From NCBI GenBank assembly GCA_964020085.1, contig OZ026607.1, forward strand, positions 14,849,041 to 14,913,040: a stretch of 64,000 nucleotides of DNA, read 5' to 3'. The notes below the pieces were generated by a model, which saw only the letters and a list, made by a program, of their open reading frames with translations, ran no database searches and had not been told where the DNA came from. Position numbers and translations under genes: made by a program. This DNA is from Micromussa lordhowensis. Its lineage: Eukaryota; Cnidaria; Anthozoa; Scleractinia; Lobophylliidae. Of this stretch, positions 31,567 through 45,263 are shown in pieces (position 1 is the first letter of the stretch; the number at the start of each line of letters is the position of its first letter).

Positions 31567-32659
31567 TAGGATCTGTTATGTAATTCGATCGTGGAAAGTA
31601 TGCGAAAGTCAGTCTTTTCGGTCAACATGTTATTCATGCATCTATGTCAGATGAACTTGGTACTCTTAGCTCCACTTTAGGAAATCTTAACTAGTTTTTT
31701 TCTTGAATTTAAGCCAACCTGATCTCATTCAATAAGCGAATCAATAAACGACGAGGGGAAAGTTGTTTCAGGATTTTTTCTATATAAACACTTGGTGCAT
31801 ATTTTAAACTGTGTAGTTTCTATTGGCCAAAGATGACGTGCGGCCTTTGAAGCTTGTAGACTAGGCTTCATGTGTCATGATCGAAAAAAAATACAATTTC
31901 ACTCTTATTGACATCGGATGTCATCTACATTTACTGGAAAAATGTGAGAGGACGCGGTATAGCTTATTGAACGTACAAGCTATTACAATGACGAAATATT
32001 AGCCTGGCTGCGCTTTCACATATGCAATTATAATTGAAATGAAGTTGAAAATTAACATGAGTGTTTGCTTTCCTTTACTTTATTCACATTTAGCCTGTCT
32101 CTCACTCAAAAAATGTGCACGCGACATGTACGTGTGTCTATTTTTAGCACATGCCTCTCGGTCTTTATGTTCCTTTGCCTATTGTTGCTAATACATTTTC
32201 CTTTGCAGTTTTCTGCTCTATTAGTTTATTTTAGGACTATTATTTAAGTACTTCACGTTAACCAGTCAAAATGAAATACATTGGGTATGAAATTGAAGGA
32301 TTGTGTACGGGCGATCGTGTGAAATAGACATACAATATACCAATGGCAACTGATATTATAAGTGGGCCACTTCAAAAGGGCCGGCATAGCTCAAAAACCA
32401 TTAAACGATTAAGATCGATAAAGCGTTAGCCGGGGGGTTCATTTCCCGGCGGTTGAGTCCAACAACCTTTTTAACAAACTGTGCCGCTGTGTACCATTAA
32501 TACTCAACTGTGGTCTTTCAGTCTCAACAATTCTGGGAATCTCATAAGTAGTTTTAATTTAACTGCGAAACTAGTTTTGTTGATGAGTACATGCAACATG
32601 TTGACCGAATAGACTGACTTTCGTCTCCTTTCCACGATCGAATTACATAACAGATCCTA
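31567..32659. mobile_element. TTAA-flanked TIR element, 1,093 bp with about 80-bp terminal inverted repeats
   Basis: TAGGATCTGTTATGTAATTC, then GATCGTGGAAAG..GCGAAAGTCAGTC and GGTCAACATGTT at 31567-31632, are mirrored by AACATGTTGACC..GACTGACTTTCG and ..CTTTCCACGATCGAATTACA..CAGATCCTA ending at 32659. TTAA lies at both outer edges (31563-31566, 32660-32663). TTAA target sites are specific to piggyBac and Kolobok superfamilies. TTAA is itself palindromic, so it could instead be part of the inverted repeat. No transposase inside; a tRNA-like segment lies at 32381-32455. Confidence 0.75.
32381..32455 (+). ncRNA. Degenerate tRNA-like segment (tRNA pseudogene or SINE head)
   Basis: GGCCGGCATAGCTCAAAAAC resembles an acceptor stem plus A box, and GGGGGTTCATTTCCCGG resembles a T-arm with B box at suitable spacing. 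The anticodon arm does not pair convincingly and the acceptor stem is imperfect, so it is not a working tRNA gene. Confidence 0.3.
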
Positions 32660-32663
32660 TTAA

Positions 32664-34350
32664 TTTATTGCTTGTTAATGTATTGCTTGTTCTCTCATTT
32701 TCTACTCCAACGGTGTTTCTTTCGGTAGGCTTCGTGGAGTAAAAATAATCAATTGCAATAACCGCGGCCAAACCCAGTCAATTGTAAAAGCACGAGCTAT
32801 TGTGAGCATTGTGAAGGACATCACGTTTCAAATACCTTGTTGAGCAAGAAACCAATTTAATGCATGATAAAAGGGAAATAAACAGGGTGTTCACCATATT
32901 TGAAGAAGTAATATGTGCTAGTGCTGGGCTTAATCGGGCCACTAAAGTGCGACAGTTACGTAACACTATTTATTGTTATTTTTGTTATGTTTTCGTCGGT
33001 TTAATATGTCTTGTCTAGGCTCAAACCACACGGCATTTTCAATCAGTGTACGTGCTGGAATGACAAAAGTGTATTTAAATTTCCATTCGATCGGCATTGT
33101 GGGGGCGGCACCCTAATTATTATTAACACATGAGTAAGCACTATAGAAACCAGCATAATTAAAAAAAAAAACTATCGAAAAAGAACCCTCTCGATATATT
33201 ATTGAAATCTATGTAGGAAAGAAATGGAACTTTCTTATGGGATGTTGAGGTTACCACTTGCCTCTAGCTTAAGTTTTCAAATCCGTTTTCAAAGAGCGAG
33301 ATCAACGTAGCGGCCTCTTTTTTTTATTTTTTTTATTTTTTTTTTTTTGATTTTATTTTTGTAACGGCCTCCCTTAACTTTTAATTTCATTTAATTAGTT
33401 TTCGATGAAACACCAAGCGAATGACCTAACTAATTTAACCTCTTTTCCAACATTGTTTCTATGCGTTAAGTTATATTGCTGCCTGCTCGGGCATTACCTA
33501 GTATTTCGTCGTTGAAAACTTTAATCCTTAATTTTATCCAGTGTGACTAACGGTACAACGGGCTTCTGCAATCATGATCATCAATCTACTCATTCGAACC
33601 ACTTAAAATAGATCTTGCATGTCATGCAGTGACGATAACAGCCATAAGTTAGTTTACCAAAAAAACATGATAGTTAGATACACCATTAATGAGAGACATA
33701 TGTGCAAAAAAACATATGTATACATCGTGAAACCTCCCTTAAATTAATTTTGTGTTTGTTTTGCGTAATATTCTTATTGTTATCGACAAGCTGTTAAAAG
33801 CAAATCTGAATTATACGAAAAGATTTAAGTCCCGACAATAAACAAACGGTCGCAAGATAGCTCCAGCCTCCCAGTTGAATGATTTGTTAAACCTACCGAC
33901 CATCCTGTACAACCCAGGCGCGAAGATCGCGGGCCGTAAATCGAAGGGCTGGAGAGGGGAGGATCTGTAAATTGCAGTAAGGACGATGAAGACGAGGTTA
34001 CTAAGATATTTATTATATCTCTATTGTGTGTCTGACGAGTTCGGAGACGATTTCTACTCAGCGGGAATCAAAAGAATTTGTGACGCCATCAAAAGCATAA
34101 TGAGTCAATTAAAAACCGTTTTTAAATCGTTTTGGCGATAAATCACGCAACATTTTTGTAATAACACAGCTTAAAATTTCAGTGGGCCGTACAGTAGAAT
34201 ACGGCCCGCTTAATTGACAAGTCACGGTGCGTGTAGTAACTGAGAGATAAAGTGGCACGTACACCGCTGTTCAATAAGAATTTAAGTGCGTTTGCTGAAT
34301 GAGTACGTAACACACGCACAAAAAAAAAAAAAAAACTGAGATAAATATAA
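32664..34350. other. No gene recognised; AT-rich with poly-T tract
   Basis: T-rich low complexity at 33318-33360. A short stretch at 33481-33510 matches the 3' tail of the SINE at 60060-60352 (GCTGCCTGCTCGGGCATTAC). Otherwise unassigned. Confidence 0.4.
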
Positions 34351-34354
34351 GAAA

Positions 34355-34960
34355 AGCAAAGCTATGGAGTTCAGCTCAGTTCAGTATTTCATGACATTTG
34401 CTAACGTAATAGACAAACTCCATAGAGACCATCCAGTTGCATAAGATTTACCAAAGTTAAAATGAAGAAATAGAGAACAGTTATATACATTCCCCAAAAG
34501 TAAGGACTTCAAAATTGTTGGCTTAAAACGCAAACATTTGAATTAAATTTTCGTTCTGAGTATTGGTGGGTCATTTTTTACTCGCTGACATTTGCAAATT
34601 TGACTGTTAAGTAACGAGACACGAGTAAGATTGGGTTTCTTATTCTGCAAGTGTTCCGCGCGATTTTGGTTTTTGTTCCTTTAATTGGTTTAGGTACAAA
34701 GTTCGAATGCACACAAAGGAAAATTTTTGCCACACGAAATCTAGAAATAGGAACAAATGTCACGAACTTCGGAACACAGGGTCCCTTTTGTAGCAAATTG
34801 GAACAAAAGAGCAAAGCAATGGAGTTCAGCTCAGTTCAGTATTGGAATCAACGGCTTCAACGCTTTAAACACTGATCTTCATGACATTTGCTAACCTAAT
34901 AGACAAACTCCATTGAGACCAAAGTGAAAATTAAAATGAAGAGATAGAGAACAGTTTTTA
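34355..34960. repeat. Direct repeat pair (34355-34490 and 34802-34960)
   Basis: GAGTTCAGCTCAGTTCAGTAT, then CATGACATTTGCTAACNTAA, TAGACAAACTCCAT.GAGACC and ATGAAGARATAGAGAACAGT occur twice. The second copy carries about 34 extra bases (GGAATCAACGGCTTCAACGC...) between TTCAGTAT and the CATGACAT block. Confidence 0.8.
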
Positions 34961-34972
34961 TTATTATTATTA

Positions 34973-35013
<41 letters not shown>

Positions 35014-35026
35014 GTTATTATTATCT
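34957..35026. repeat. (TTA)n microsatellite
   Basis: About 23 units of TTA/ATT with two G interruptions, directly after the second copy of the 34.8-kb repeat. Confidence 0.95.
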
Positions 35027-35693
35027 TTGCAGACCTTTCCAGTTCCTCACCTCCAAAAGAAGCATGAAACGAATCCAACAAAGCAGACAGGTAATTGTGA
35101 GTATTTTGTGTTTAAAGTTAGATGAACAAATAAATAATTAATTTAATAAGGCGATAATTCTATAGGAACAATGCTCGCACGACGGCAATTGCCAAAAAAT
35201 GATAGGTAGACACCCCCAAAGTGATTCTTATGTAAACAATCGCAAAGCAATTGCTCGTTTTTCACCCAGGTTAGATACACACCATGTTAAGTTAGTTACA
35301 AAGGATTTCCGGCTGGTACTTGGTTCAAGTGAATTTTGGGTGTGATGACATTCAGGTTCAAGCAGCACTCTCCGTGGAGAGGTCCAATTCAACTTGGCGA
35401 TTTGGAAGAGAGCAGATTCAGAACAACTAGAGCTGTACAAGGCTGATATCTCAATTTACGTCTACCATTATGGTAGGTGTTGCACAGGAGAAAGTTCTAT
35501 TTTGTGTTTCGTTTCGCTTACTCTTAATTGCTAACTAATCCAGATTCGCCCCAAAGTCATTTCGCAGAGTGTGATAATCACGCATATTTCTCAAGCTTGT
35601 TAGAAATTCAAACCTTTTTTAATACTCTCTCCACTTAGCAAGGAGAAGGAAATTCAAATTTGTGTTTGACACTGACCAACTTTAAAACGTTAA

Positions 35694-35868
35694 GGCTGGT
35701 TTACACTACCGCATAAGCATAAGCATAAGCCGACATACGCAGAAGCGGTAAGATGCTCCTAATTAGCGCCCTTAGTTATGATAATTTCCTAACAAAACGC
35801 TCGACTTAGCAGCACTCTACTGCGTCTGCGTATGTTGCTTATGCTTGTGCGCTAGTGAGAACCAGGCT
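35694..35868. mobile_element. TTAA-flanked foldback MITE (175 bp)
   Basis: GGCTGGTTTACACTA..GCATAAGCATAAGC..ACATACGCAGA at the left pairs with TCTGCGTATGTTGCTTATGC..TAGTGAGAACCAGGCT at the right. TTAA occupies 35690-35693 and 35869-35872. No coding content. TTAA flanks suggest a piggyBac- or Kolobok-mobilised miniature. Confidence 0.75.
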
Positions 35869-35872
35869 TTAA

Positions 35873-38230
35873 ACAGCGTTTATAGCAATTTATTTATAGG
35901 AAGACGTTTTGAAGTATTTGTTAACTACCAAATGTAAAGAACATTACAAATTTCACATATTTTGTTCGCGGAAAAGCACATGTTTGCAAAAGGAAATTTG
36001 CTATTCAGAAATATTGTCTCTGAATGGTCCATTCGTCATTCAATGCCAGAAAGGACAGCTTTAAATTTTGTTGCGGATTATGGACTCTATGCGTACTTGT
36101 CTTGATGTTCGCACAATGGATCCTAAACGAAGTTCGGATCATCGATCTTTGGGAGGCATTAGTTGGTATATCAGTGTTTTATCCACTTAATGTCTTTTTT
36201 TAAGGAAGCAAAATTCGATAATTAAATCTCGGGGTTTGACATGCTTCATCGGAATCGCTTCTTTGCAAACATGGCAGCCATTCTGCAAAGTATTCAAACG
36301 GCTTCGCTCAATAATTTCCTTTTGGGTGACTGAGGCAGATTCAATACCTTCAAACGCCATCTAGAGAGTGTAAAAGAGAAAGTTAGGCAGCTTGACGTAA
36401 ATTGCTTTGAGCCGAAATTGTTATGCGTCGCGAGGTTGACCAGAGGAGTAAATTATTACATAAAACTGATTAGCTTACAAGTCCATTAATAATCTCTTAA
36501 TGCACCCGTTTCACTGTTAGCTCACTAATAGTTTTCGTAATCATAATACTATGTCGAAGAATAATATTCGGAAATCATCGGCTCAGAAAAAATGGGGACA
36601 TTGGACCACTCTGAATTTTGTGGCACATATATGGCACTCGTTAGATATTAATTACCCTTAGAGGATCACCAACCGTAGCGTCATTTAAGAGTGGTCTTTC
36701 CAAAGCCAAACTTTAATTTGTAATTTAATGTAGTAAGCATAATGCATATGTTTTTCTGTGTTGTTTCCTTTTGTTCTTGTCTATTGATACGTTTATATAT
36801 TTTAGTTCTGTATAGTTATATACTAGTTTTCAAAATCGAGCTCAGTTTTCCTTTGTTTCTGTACAACATTTTTTGACGCAGGCCTCCTTTCTAAAAGTTA
36901 TTAATTATTATTATTATTCCCTTAGTGTCCAGAGTGTTTGGCTGGATAAAATCAATGGTCGTCACGATCATGAAGATTGTGCATAGGTGTCCACATAAGA
37001 ATAATAATGATGTAATACAGTGAACAAAATTTACGTCATTTTCAATTATTCAAAATGATTTTGTTTCAATCAATAAATCTTGGTTGATTTTTTTGCAACA
37101 GGAGGTCATCTGCAGCTCATAAAAGACAAGAAATCATGCAAATTAACTTACTAAACTCCTTTCTTGCCGTTTACTGGCTAAATTGAATAGCTTTTTTTAG
37201 CTGTTCACTGACTAGGGCAATAACCCGGATTGAGAACCTCAAATTCAGAAAACTCAGTAAAAAATCGATATCAAAACCCCCAAAATATGCGATTGTTTTC
37301 TTCTCTATTTCAGACCTGACCCAAACATCGATACCTTATTTCAGACCATCAGGGTGTAAGGGTTGTAACGAACGTCCGCGCATGCGCATTAATGTCATAC
37401 TCACGCATTAACCCTTACGTTCATTACCAAATGGTGACATTTACTACTGCTTGGTCAGTATATACATACAGACATAAATCACACTGTGTAAGAGTGTAAC
37501 ACAATTAGGCAAGTGTCCTCGAATTTCTCTTCTGTAGATCGTGCATGATATAGTTCTTAGAGTCGATAAATGTTATAAGTGAAGATTTCGAAACATTGAA
37601 AGCGGTTTTCTCGAGTCAACTTGAGACGCCGTTTTTCGCACGTGGCAGAGTGAAGAGAAAGTACAGAACTTTGTCAGTGCCAGCCTCAAAAAAAGAAACT
37701 TAGAATGAAACCTTCAGATATTTCTTTCTCGTCTTATTTTTGATTCGTCTTTCCTTGAAATCCTGTGCACGAAAGTTTAGTGACGATGTAACTGAAATTT
37801 CAAGCAGCAAATTGACAGTATTTTAAGAGGTTATATTCAGCCCGAAAATTGTTCTGTTAATGATGGCGCTTCTGGCGTGAAATTAACACCTCGAACCCTA
37901 AGAACAAGCATCTAACAAACCGCTAGATTACCGCTAGATTATTTGAAACAACACTGCTCGAATTACATAATTGATAAAATTCCAGAATCAGCTGCGTGTC
38001 TGGAAATGTATGGGATCAATGGTACCAAACACCCTCGATCTTGAACACAAGTGTTCACAGTTCTGAGACAATACAAACTGTTGCCTTCAAGGTTAGAAAG
38101 GACATAAAGGGAAAATGAAAAAAAAAATGATAACTTTTTACAAATGACGCATGCGGCTTATCAAGAGAATCAAAGACCCGCACGACCGAGGTGGGGACAG
38201 ATTGTCTGTATGTAACCTAAAAGATACTTT
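35873..38230. other. No gene recognised
   Basis: Short ORFs only, AT-rich. A weak inverted similarity (TAAGGGTTGTAACGAACG / TTAACCCTTACGTTC) lies at 37,358-37,425. Confidence 0.4.
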
Positions 38231-40919
38231 GTAGATACCAAATGTTTTGTTTTCGGTTTTATAATACTGTGAAAGTAGATTCCGGATTGTTTCAGAGGTT
38301 GTATTCCAGAGGCCGGATTTCAGATTCCAAAAGCAGAAAATATGTTGCATTCCGAACTCTGGACTCCGCATTCCCATACATGGGTCGAGTCAAAAAGAAA
38401 AACGATAGATCATTCGGAAATTGCCGACATAGCAATAAAGATGGGAATAACAATTTTTTTTTTTTATCGACATCATCAATGCACTGTACTATGTTCAAAA
38501 ATACTTCATCAAGTTCTCCACCACCAAATCGAAAGAGAACAAGAAAAACTCCGAGGAAAACACAGATTTCGGAATGGTTAAAATAAGTAGTGGAGAGCTT
38601 GTGATGTGTCATTAGTTGGAACAAGAGCGCACCTGATAGAAAACGTCTTTTGTTTTTTCAGTTACGTTCTAACAACCCTATGCGTTCGCTGACTGCACTT
38701 TTAATGAAAGCTAAGTAAGGAAATATACTTTTTCTCAGATTTAAGGCAATTATTTAAAGCAAAAAGGAAAGGTATTTACAATAGAAACAGTTGTACAGAA
38801 ACGATATAAAGTCTAAAAAGAGACTTACTAATACAAGAAACAATAAAATGGAAAAAAAGCCAAAAAAGTACGTATGCAAAACCTGTAATTGAAATGTACT
38901 CAGAGTTTTATAATGGTTCTTGAAATTTCAAAGACGATGAATGACACATTGGCACATGGCAAAACTTGACTTGTTCGTAAACAATTGCACTAGATTATAA
39001 GGGTTATGAAAACTGTCCTTGATGACAGTTACTCCGCTTTGCTGTACAAAATCTGTAACCTTGCCCTACAAATTGTACACTGATCTATCCAAGTGTCATA
39101 TTAATAAAATGGTGCTGAAAAGTTTTGAAGCACACCCTAAAATGAACCGCTTTCAGTGGTCTGCCCGATTCCTCTATACAATTCAAACTCACGCCACTTT
39201 CTTTGTCTCGTCGCTTCATTCTTCTCAAATAACTTGATCCTACTTTAACGCGAATGTGCATAGCAATCCCAATGAACTCAGATATGATGTGCACTGTTTA
39301 ATCGTTGCCCGTTTTAGTCTTTATTTGAAAGCATGGCTTCTTGCTTGCTTTTTGCTCGCTTTGTTTGCTGGCCTCCTACTTTGCGTGTTAGTGGGTCTTT
39401 CTCTATTTTTGTGAAGTCTTGTGCAGATCATCATTGCTGTAATCTCTTTCATGGTTAAAAAAATCTCAATTTGGTGATCCCGATAGTGACTGTCCTTTAC
39501 GTTTGTGTCGTTCTACGTTCTCAAAAAGGAAAATATTACAATTCCTTCATTTTCGACTACACATGGTGTTCTTCAACAGATACCAATACTGGGCAACAAC
39601 TGATGTACTTGCAAGTTCTGTCTTCGTCCTGCTCTTTACTCCCAGTAAGATGTGGGAACTGTATCCCGTCGCCACCAGAGAAAGAATAATGGGTCTCTCA
39701 TCCAACACAAGATGAATCATTTAAAAATCCAGACATATCAACAGGGATAGGAATAACAATCGCTTCTGAAACATGAGGCGACATCGCCATTGTACTATAC
39801 AATATTCAACATGACTTGATTAAATTCTCCACCATCCAGGCGAAGGGAAGCAATGAGAATTCCACGGAGAACAGAGGTTTTGGGTTTGTTAAAATAATTA
39901 TTCCAAAGAGGGAAGAGCTTGAAGCGTGGCACTGGACAAAGAGCACCCATGACAAACATCGATATTTTTTCAGTTCGGTTTTATCACCTTATAACGGTAA
40001 CCAATTACTCAGTAATAATATAAAGAGACTAGAAAAAGAAACAGTAAATTGGAAACAAAACAACAACCACAAAAAATAACCAAAAAAAACGTAAGGGAAA
40101 CCAATAATTGTAATTTAGTCAAAGGTTATAAATGTTCCTTGAAATAAAAAAAAAAAACAAGATGATGAATGAGAACAAGGTGATACTAGTTTAGTTTATA
40201 GTTTAGTTTATAGTTTGTTTTATAGTTTTGGTGAAAGTAAATTTCCTTTACAATAACACTCTGACGTGACTTTGCTTTTTCGCAAACAATGCCACTGCCT
40301 TGATATGACAACAGTCCTTGATGCTGGTTCAGCTTCACTTACCTGTCCAAAATTTATCTGGCTAATCTATAACTTCTGCATCGTTACAAATATTTACAGC
40401 ATTCTAAGTAGACACACCGTTGGGGGTTGAAAGTACTGTTTTATTTCACAAATTAGGCCTTTTGCTTTTTCCTCTACTGTTCAAATCCACGCGAATTTAT
40501 TTTCCGTCGCTCCATCCTTCAAAAACTCATTCATGGCAATCACAACTATCTTCCCGATGAACTTGCATGTGATGTGCAATGTTTATCCTAGATCATTTAA
40601 TGTCCTAATATCGTTATCCTGGGAATGTTTTGTTCTTTACTTGATCCACTTCACTTATACATACCAGAGGTATATTTTGTATATTTTGCCCGCCACAATT
40701 CAATTTATCCTCGTTCCTGTGTTATAAAAACATCCGTCGTCTTTGTTTAGTTATTTTGCTAACCTTTTTCTATAACTCAAACTCGAGATTTGTTCATTGA
40801 GACTCATTTTGGTCCCACGTATGGTGCGAATTACATGATGCATACGGGAAATTAGATCATAGGCCTTTTATAAAGGTAAAACACTCTTTTTTCTTGTCTT
40901 CCTTCTCTTTTCCAGCCTT

Positions 40920-41465
40920 ATGTCAACAGCAAAGAAAAAGAAAAAATATGGAAGTCTCGTGCAGATCAACATTGCTGTAGTCTCTGTCGTGCCTGAAAAT
41001 TTCATTGTGCTTGTCTACACAGTGACAGTTCATCAGGTCGTTCTTCTTTCTGCAAAGAGAAGGTCTACACTTATTTCCACTACCAAAGATCTTTTTCAAC
41101 CGATCAGAATGTCGGGCATCAATTTTCATTTGTACTGTTCACGTCCTTTCTTGCTCCCAGTGAGATGTGGGAACTGTCTCTCACCTGAAAAGGAATCTTG
41201 GCTCTATCATTCAGCACACGTTCAAGCATCTAAAAATGCGGAAGTAGCAACTTGGATAGGAATTAAAACCGCTTCTAAAACGCCAGAAGACAACGTCAAT
41301 GGACTGTTCCGCATTCGAAATGGCTTGATCAATTTCTCCACCAATCAGGCAAAGGAGAGCAAGAATAAATCCAAGGAGAACACAGACATCGGGTTTGTTA
41401 AACTAGCTGTTCTAAAGAGCGAAGATCTTGCGGTGTGTCACAAGCTTCACCAAGAGTATACGTGA
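40920..41465 (+). CDS. Longest ORF of the repeated array (181 codons), doubtful
   Basis: It is the longest open frame in the array, starting MSTAKKKKKYGSLVQINIAV and ending KLHQEYT. The equivalent plus-strand frames of neighbouring units are broken at different places. The shared peptides among units are better conserved on the minus strand. I therefore think it more likely a chance frame than a gene. No domain recognised. Confidence 0.15.
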   Translation: MSTAKKKKKYGSLVQINIAVVSVVPENFIVLVYTVTVHQVVLLSAKRRSTLISTTKDLFQPIRMSGINFHLYCSRPFLLPVRCGNCLSPEKESWLYHSAHVQASKNAEVATWIGIKTASKTPEDNVNGLFRIRNGLINFSTNQAKESKNKSKENTDIGFVKLAVLKSEDLAVCHKLHQEYT

Positions 41466-44400
41466 CAGAAAACTTATTTTTTTCAGTTGTGTTGCAGCAA
41501 CTTTATGCGTTCACTCACTGCAGTTTATCATTCCACTAAATAAGGAAAAAAAACTTTGCACACCAAAACAATTATTAAAAATTGTTTATTTACAATCGAA
41601 ACAGTTAGTCAGTAATAATATAACAGACTTAATAAAATAAGAAACAATACAATGGAAAGAAACAAAAAACAACAACAACAGCTAAAACATCTAAAGTTAA
41701 TAGCTTAACGTAGTCAAAGTTTTCTTGAAATAAAAAGGCGGTGAATGAAAATATGGTAATACTTCAAAATTTTGTGAAAACAATTTTGCTCTACAATGAA
41801 CAATCTGACGTAACTTTTTGGAAAACGATCGCACTGTATTATAAAAGTTTTGACAACAGCCCCTGATGAGGTTAACTACTTTCCTGTCCCAAATTTACAT
41901 GGCAGCTCTGTAACACCTACATCCGTTCATGCGTCCATGGCATTCTAGGTAAAAAACACCCCTTCATTTGGGGTTGAAAGTATCGTGGTACTTCACAGAC
42001 ATGTTGTCTCAAATTAAATGAACCAGTTTTATTGCTCTGTTAAGTCTCATATGGGTTAACATTGCCGTAATCTATGTCGTGTTATTTGATCCCACCTTAA
42101 CAAGAATGTGCATTGCAATTACGATGTGCACTGGCTATCCGCAATCCGTTTGTAGTCTTTACTTGAATGGATAGGTCTTCTTAGCTGAGAAAAAACTAAA
42201 ACTCTGGTTACAAATGTAAGTTGAAAATGTAAGGGAAATTATTTCATATTTCTTTTTATAAAGGGGAGACACTTTGCTTCCTGGCATCCTACTTTTTAGG
42301 AGGTCTTTCTTCAACCTTGGTAAAAAGAGCCGCACTGCTGTAATCTCTTTCATTGTTGAAAAAACTCAATGCCGTGATCCACATAATGATAGTCCACCAC
42401 GTTTGCGTCGTTGTACGTTCTATCAATGAGAAAATATTACAATCCAATCTTCTTCGACTTCCAATGGTCTTCTTCACGTATTCTGGACAACAATTTTGAT
42501 GTCCATGTACTGTCTTCCCCTTTTTTTTTACTCTGAGTAAGGTGTGGGAACTGTATCCCATCGTCACCAGAAAAAAAAAGATTCATGGCTCTCTCATCGA
42601 GCACATGATGGGTCATTTAAAAAATCAGACAGCAACAGGAAAGAAAAATGTCAATCGCTTCTGAATAGTGAGACGACATCATGAACGTACCATACCATAT
42701 TAAACAGGACTTGATCAAATCCTTACCATCGAAGCGACGGATAGCAAATAGAGAACAGAGATATTTTGGGTTTGTTAAAATAATTATTCCAAGGAGGGTG
42801 GTAATTCAGCACGCTATGCGTCAAGTAACTGCAGTTTCTAAGTGCACTAAATAAAGAAGTAAACTTTAGCGCCATAAGGCAGTTATTCAAAGGAAAAAAA
42901 GCAGTGCTTGATGACGGTTCAGCGCTACTTAGCAGGCCAAACTGTACCACGTATACTGCGAGTTACAGAAGTGTCATATTCCCTTTTATAAAGGTAAAAC
43001 ACTTCTTTCTTTTTCTTGTCTTCCTGTCCTTTAGTAGGTCCTTTTACTGCCTTAACGGCATAGAAAAGAAAAAAAGTCTAGTGCAGATCAACATATACTG
43101 TAATCTCTGTCGTGGCTGAGTGGCATAGTGACATTTCAAGCAGGTCGTTCTCCCTTCTGCAAAGATAGATTGTTGGAATTACATCTCCTTGAACCGATCA
43201 GAATGCTGGGCAACAATTTTCATGTACATTAAAAACCCTCGTCCTTTCCTACTTCGTGTGAGATGTAGGAACAGAGGTTTCACCAGAAATCCAGCCCCCA
43301 TCATCCATCACACGTTGAATCATTCAAAAATGCAGACATAGCAACATGAACAGGTATATCAACCGCTACTGAAACGTGAGACGAAATCGTCAATGCAATG
43401 TTACATATTGGAGATCACCTGATCAGATACTCCACAAACCAGGCAAAAAGAGCAAGAAGAAATCTATGGAGAACACAGACTTAAGGTTTGTCAGAATAGT
43501 TATTCTTATGAGGGAAGAGCTTGTTGTGTGTCACTAGCTGGAACAAGAGCACACAGAAACAGTTTTTTTTTTTTCAGTTGGGTTGCAGCAACCTTATTCG
43601 TTCGTTGACTGCTAAATTTTATTCCGCTAAATAAGGAAATAAAGTTAAGCGCACAAAACAATTATATGAAACAAGAAGTTAAATTCTTAACGTATATTTA
43701 CAACCGAACCGTTACATAGGAATAATATCAAAAAGAGACAAAATAAAATAAGAAACATACAAAAGGGACCATAATGAGACCAATAGCAGCAAACAAACAA
43801 AAAAAAAACAACTGTAACGTAGTCAAACTTCCATAATGGGTCTTGAAATTAAAAGATGATGAATGAAAATGTATGCATCGTCGTAATGCTTCAAGTTTTG
43901 GTGAAAGTGTCGCAATTTCGCTTTTTCGAAAACAATCGCACAGGATTATAAGTGTTATGAAAACAGTCCATGATGACGGTTCAACACTTTCCTGTCCAAA
44001 AATTTACTTGGCTGCTCTTTAACTTCTACATCCTTTCAAGTATCGATGGCATTTTTAAGTAAAAGCACCACTCCATTTGAAGTTAAAAGTGTCGAGGTAT
44101 TTCAAAAACCGTATCGTCTCAAATAAGCCTCATATGGATCAACATTGCTGTAATCTCTGTCGTGGTTCAAAATGTCTATGTGGTTGTCCAAATACAGACA
44201 GTTCGGCCGGCCGTTCTTCGTTTTACAAAGAGAAAGTATTGGGATTTTGTCTCCTTCGACTACCGATGGTCTTTCTAAACAGATCAGAATGCTGGGCAAC
44301 ACTTTTCATCTGCATATACGGTCTTTGTCATTTTTTACTCGGAGTAAGATGTGGGAACTGTATCAAGAACCCACAAAGAAAACGATTCCTTGCTCTATCT

Positions 44401-45220
44401 TCCAACACTGAATGGATCATTTTAAATAAATACATGGCAACAAGGATGAAAATAACAACTGCTTCTGAAATCCGAAACGACCTCGTCAATGGACTGAACC
44501 ATCTTCGAAAGGATTTGATCTAATTCCCCTGCACCAAGAAAAAGGAGAGCCAGAAGAAATCCAATTTTGGGCTATCTACGTCTATTTTTTTATAAAGGGA
44601 TATGACAAGGAAGACACACTCCTTTCCTGTTGCACCACATACATTGACGTAATATTCAGTGCAAAAACCGTAAACGAAATGTATTAAACATCCTGCTTTT
44701 TTCAGTGCTTTACACCTGTTTATAGTCTGTTTTTTTTTTTTTGTTTTGTTTTGTTTTGTTTTTAATTTCATGAACTATAAACACTCAAACATATTCCAAG
44801 AGACACAACGTTGGCAAAATCTCACTAGTGACCCTGACCGAGGCCCATAGAGCTAATGTATGAACCGAAAAACCGTATGAACCGAAAAACGACAATTACA
44901 AGCTGGATTTGGTTTTACTATTAAAACCAGGTATTTCTGAATTTCTTTTTCTTTGCAAATCCTTGAAAAAAAAAAGAAAGCTTATGTAATGGGTATCATG
45001 CTCATGCTGAATATTTGTTAGATTATCTATGCCCACGTGGATATGCAATATTTCAAGCCGTGTTCCCATAGGATCGTCTAACGTCTTTGATCCAGTGCTA
45101 TGGGATGAAAAATTCCACAAAACCTGGCTTTTTGTATCAAATTTAAATCCTTACACAGGTATATTGTACATGTTTATAACTAACGTCGATTTGTCCATCT
45201 TATAACTACAAGCTTATACA

Positions 45221-45224
45221 TATG

Positions 45225-45262
<38 letters not shown>
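45221..45262. repeat. (ATA)n microsatellite
   Basis: About 14 uninterrupted TAA/ATA units within the repeated array. A (TTTA)n tract follows at 45359-45383. Confidence 0.95.

Positions 45263-45263
<1 letters not shown>

Noticed and set aside
32381..32455. Functional tRNA gene
   Set aside because: The acceptor stem and anticodon arm do not pair properly. It is kept only as a tRNA-like relic.
40920..41465. 181-codon ORF as a real gene
   Set aside because: Orthologous frames in neighbouring array units are disrupted, and conserved peptides lie on the other strand. It is listed only at low confidence.
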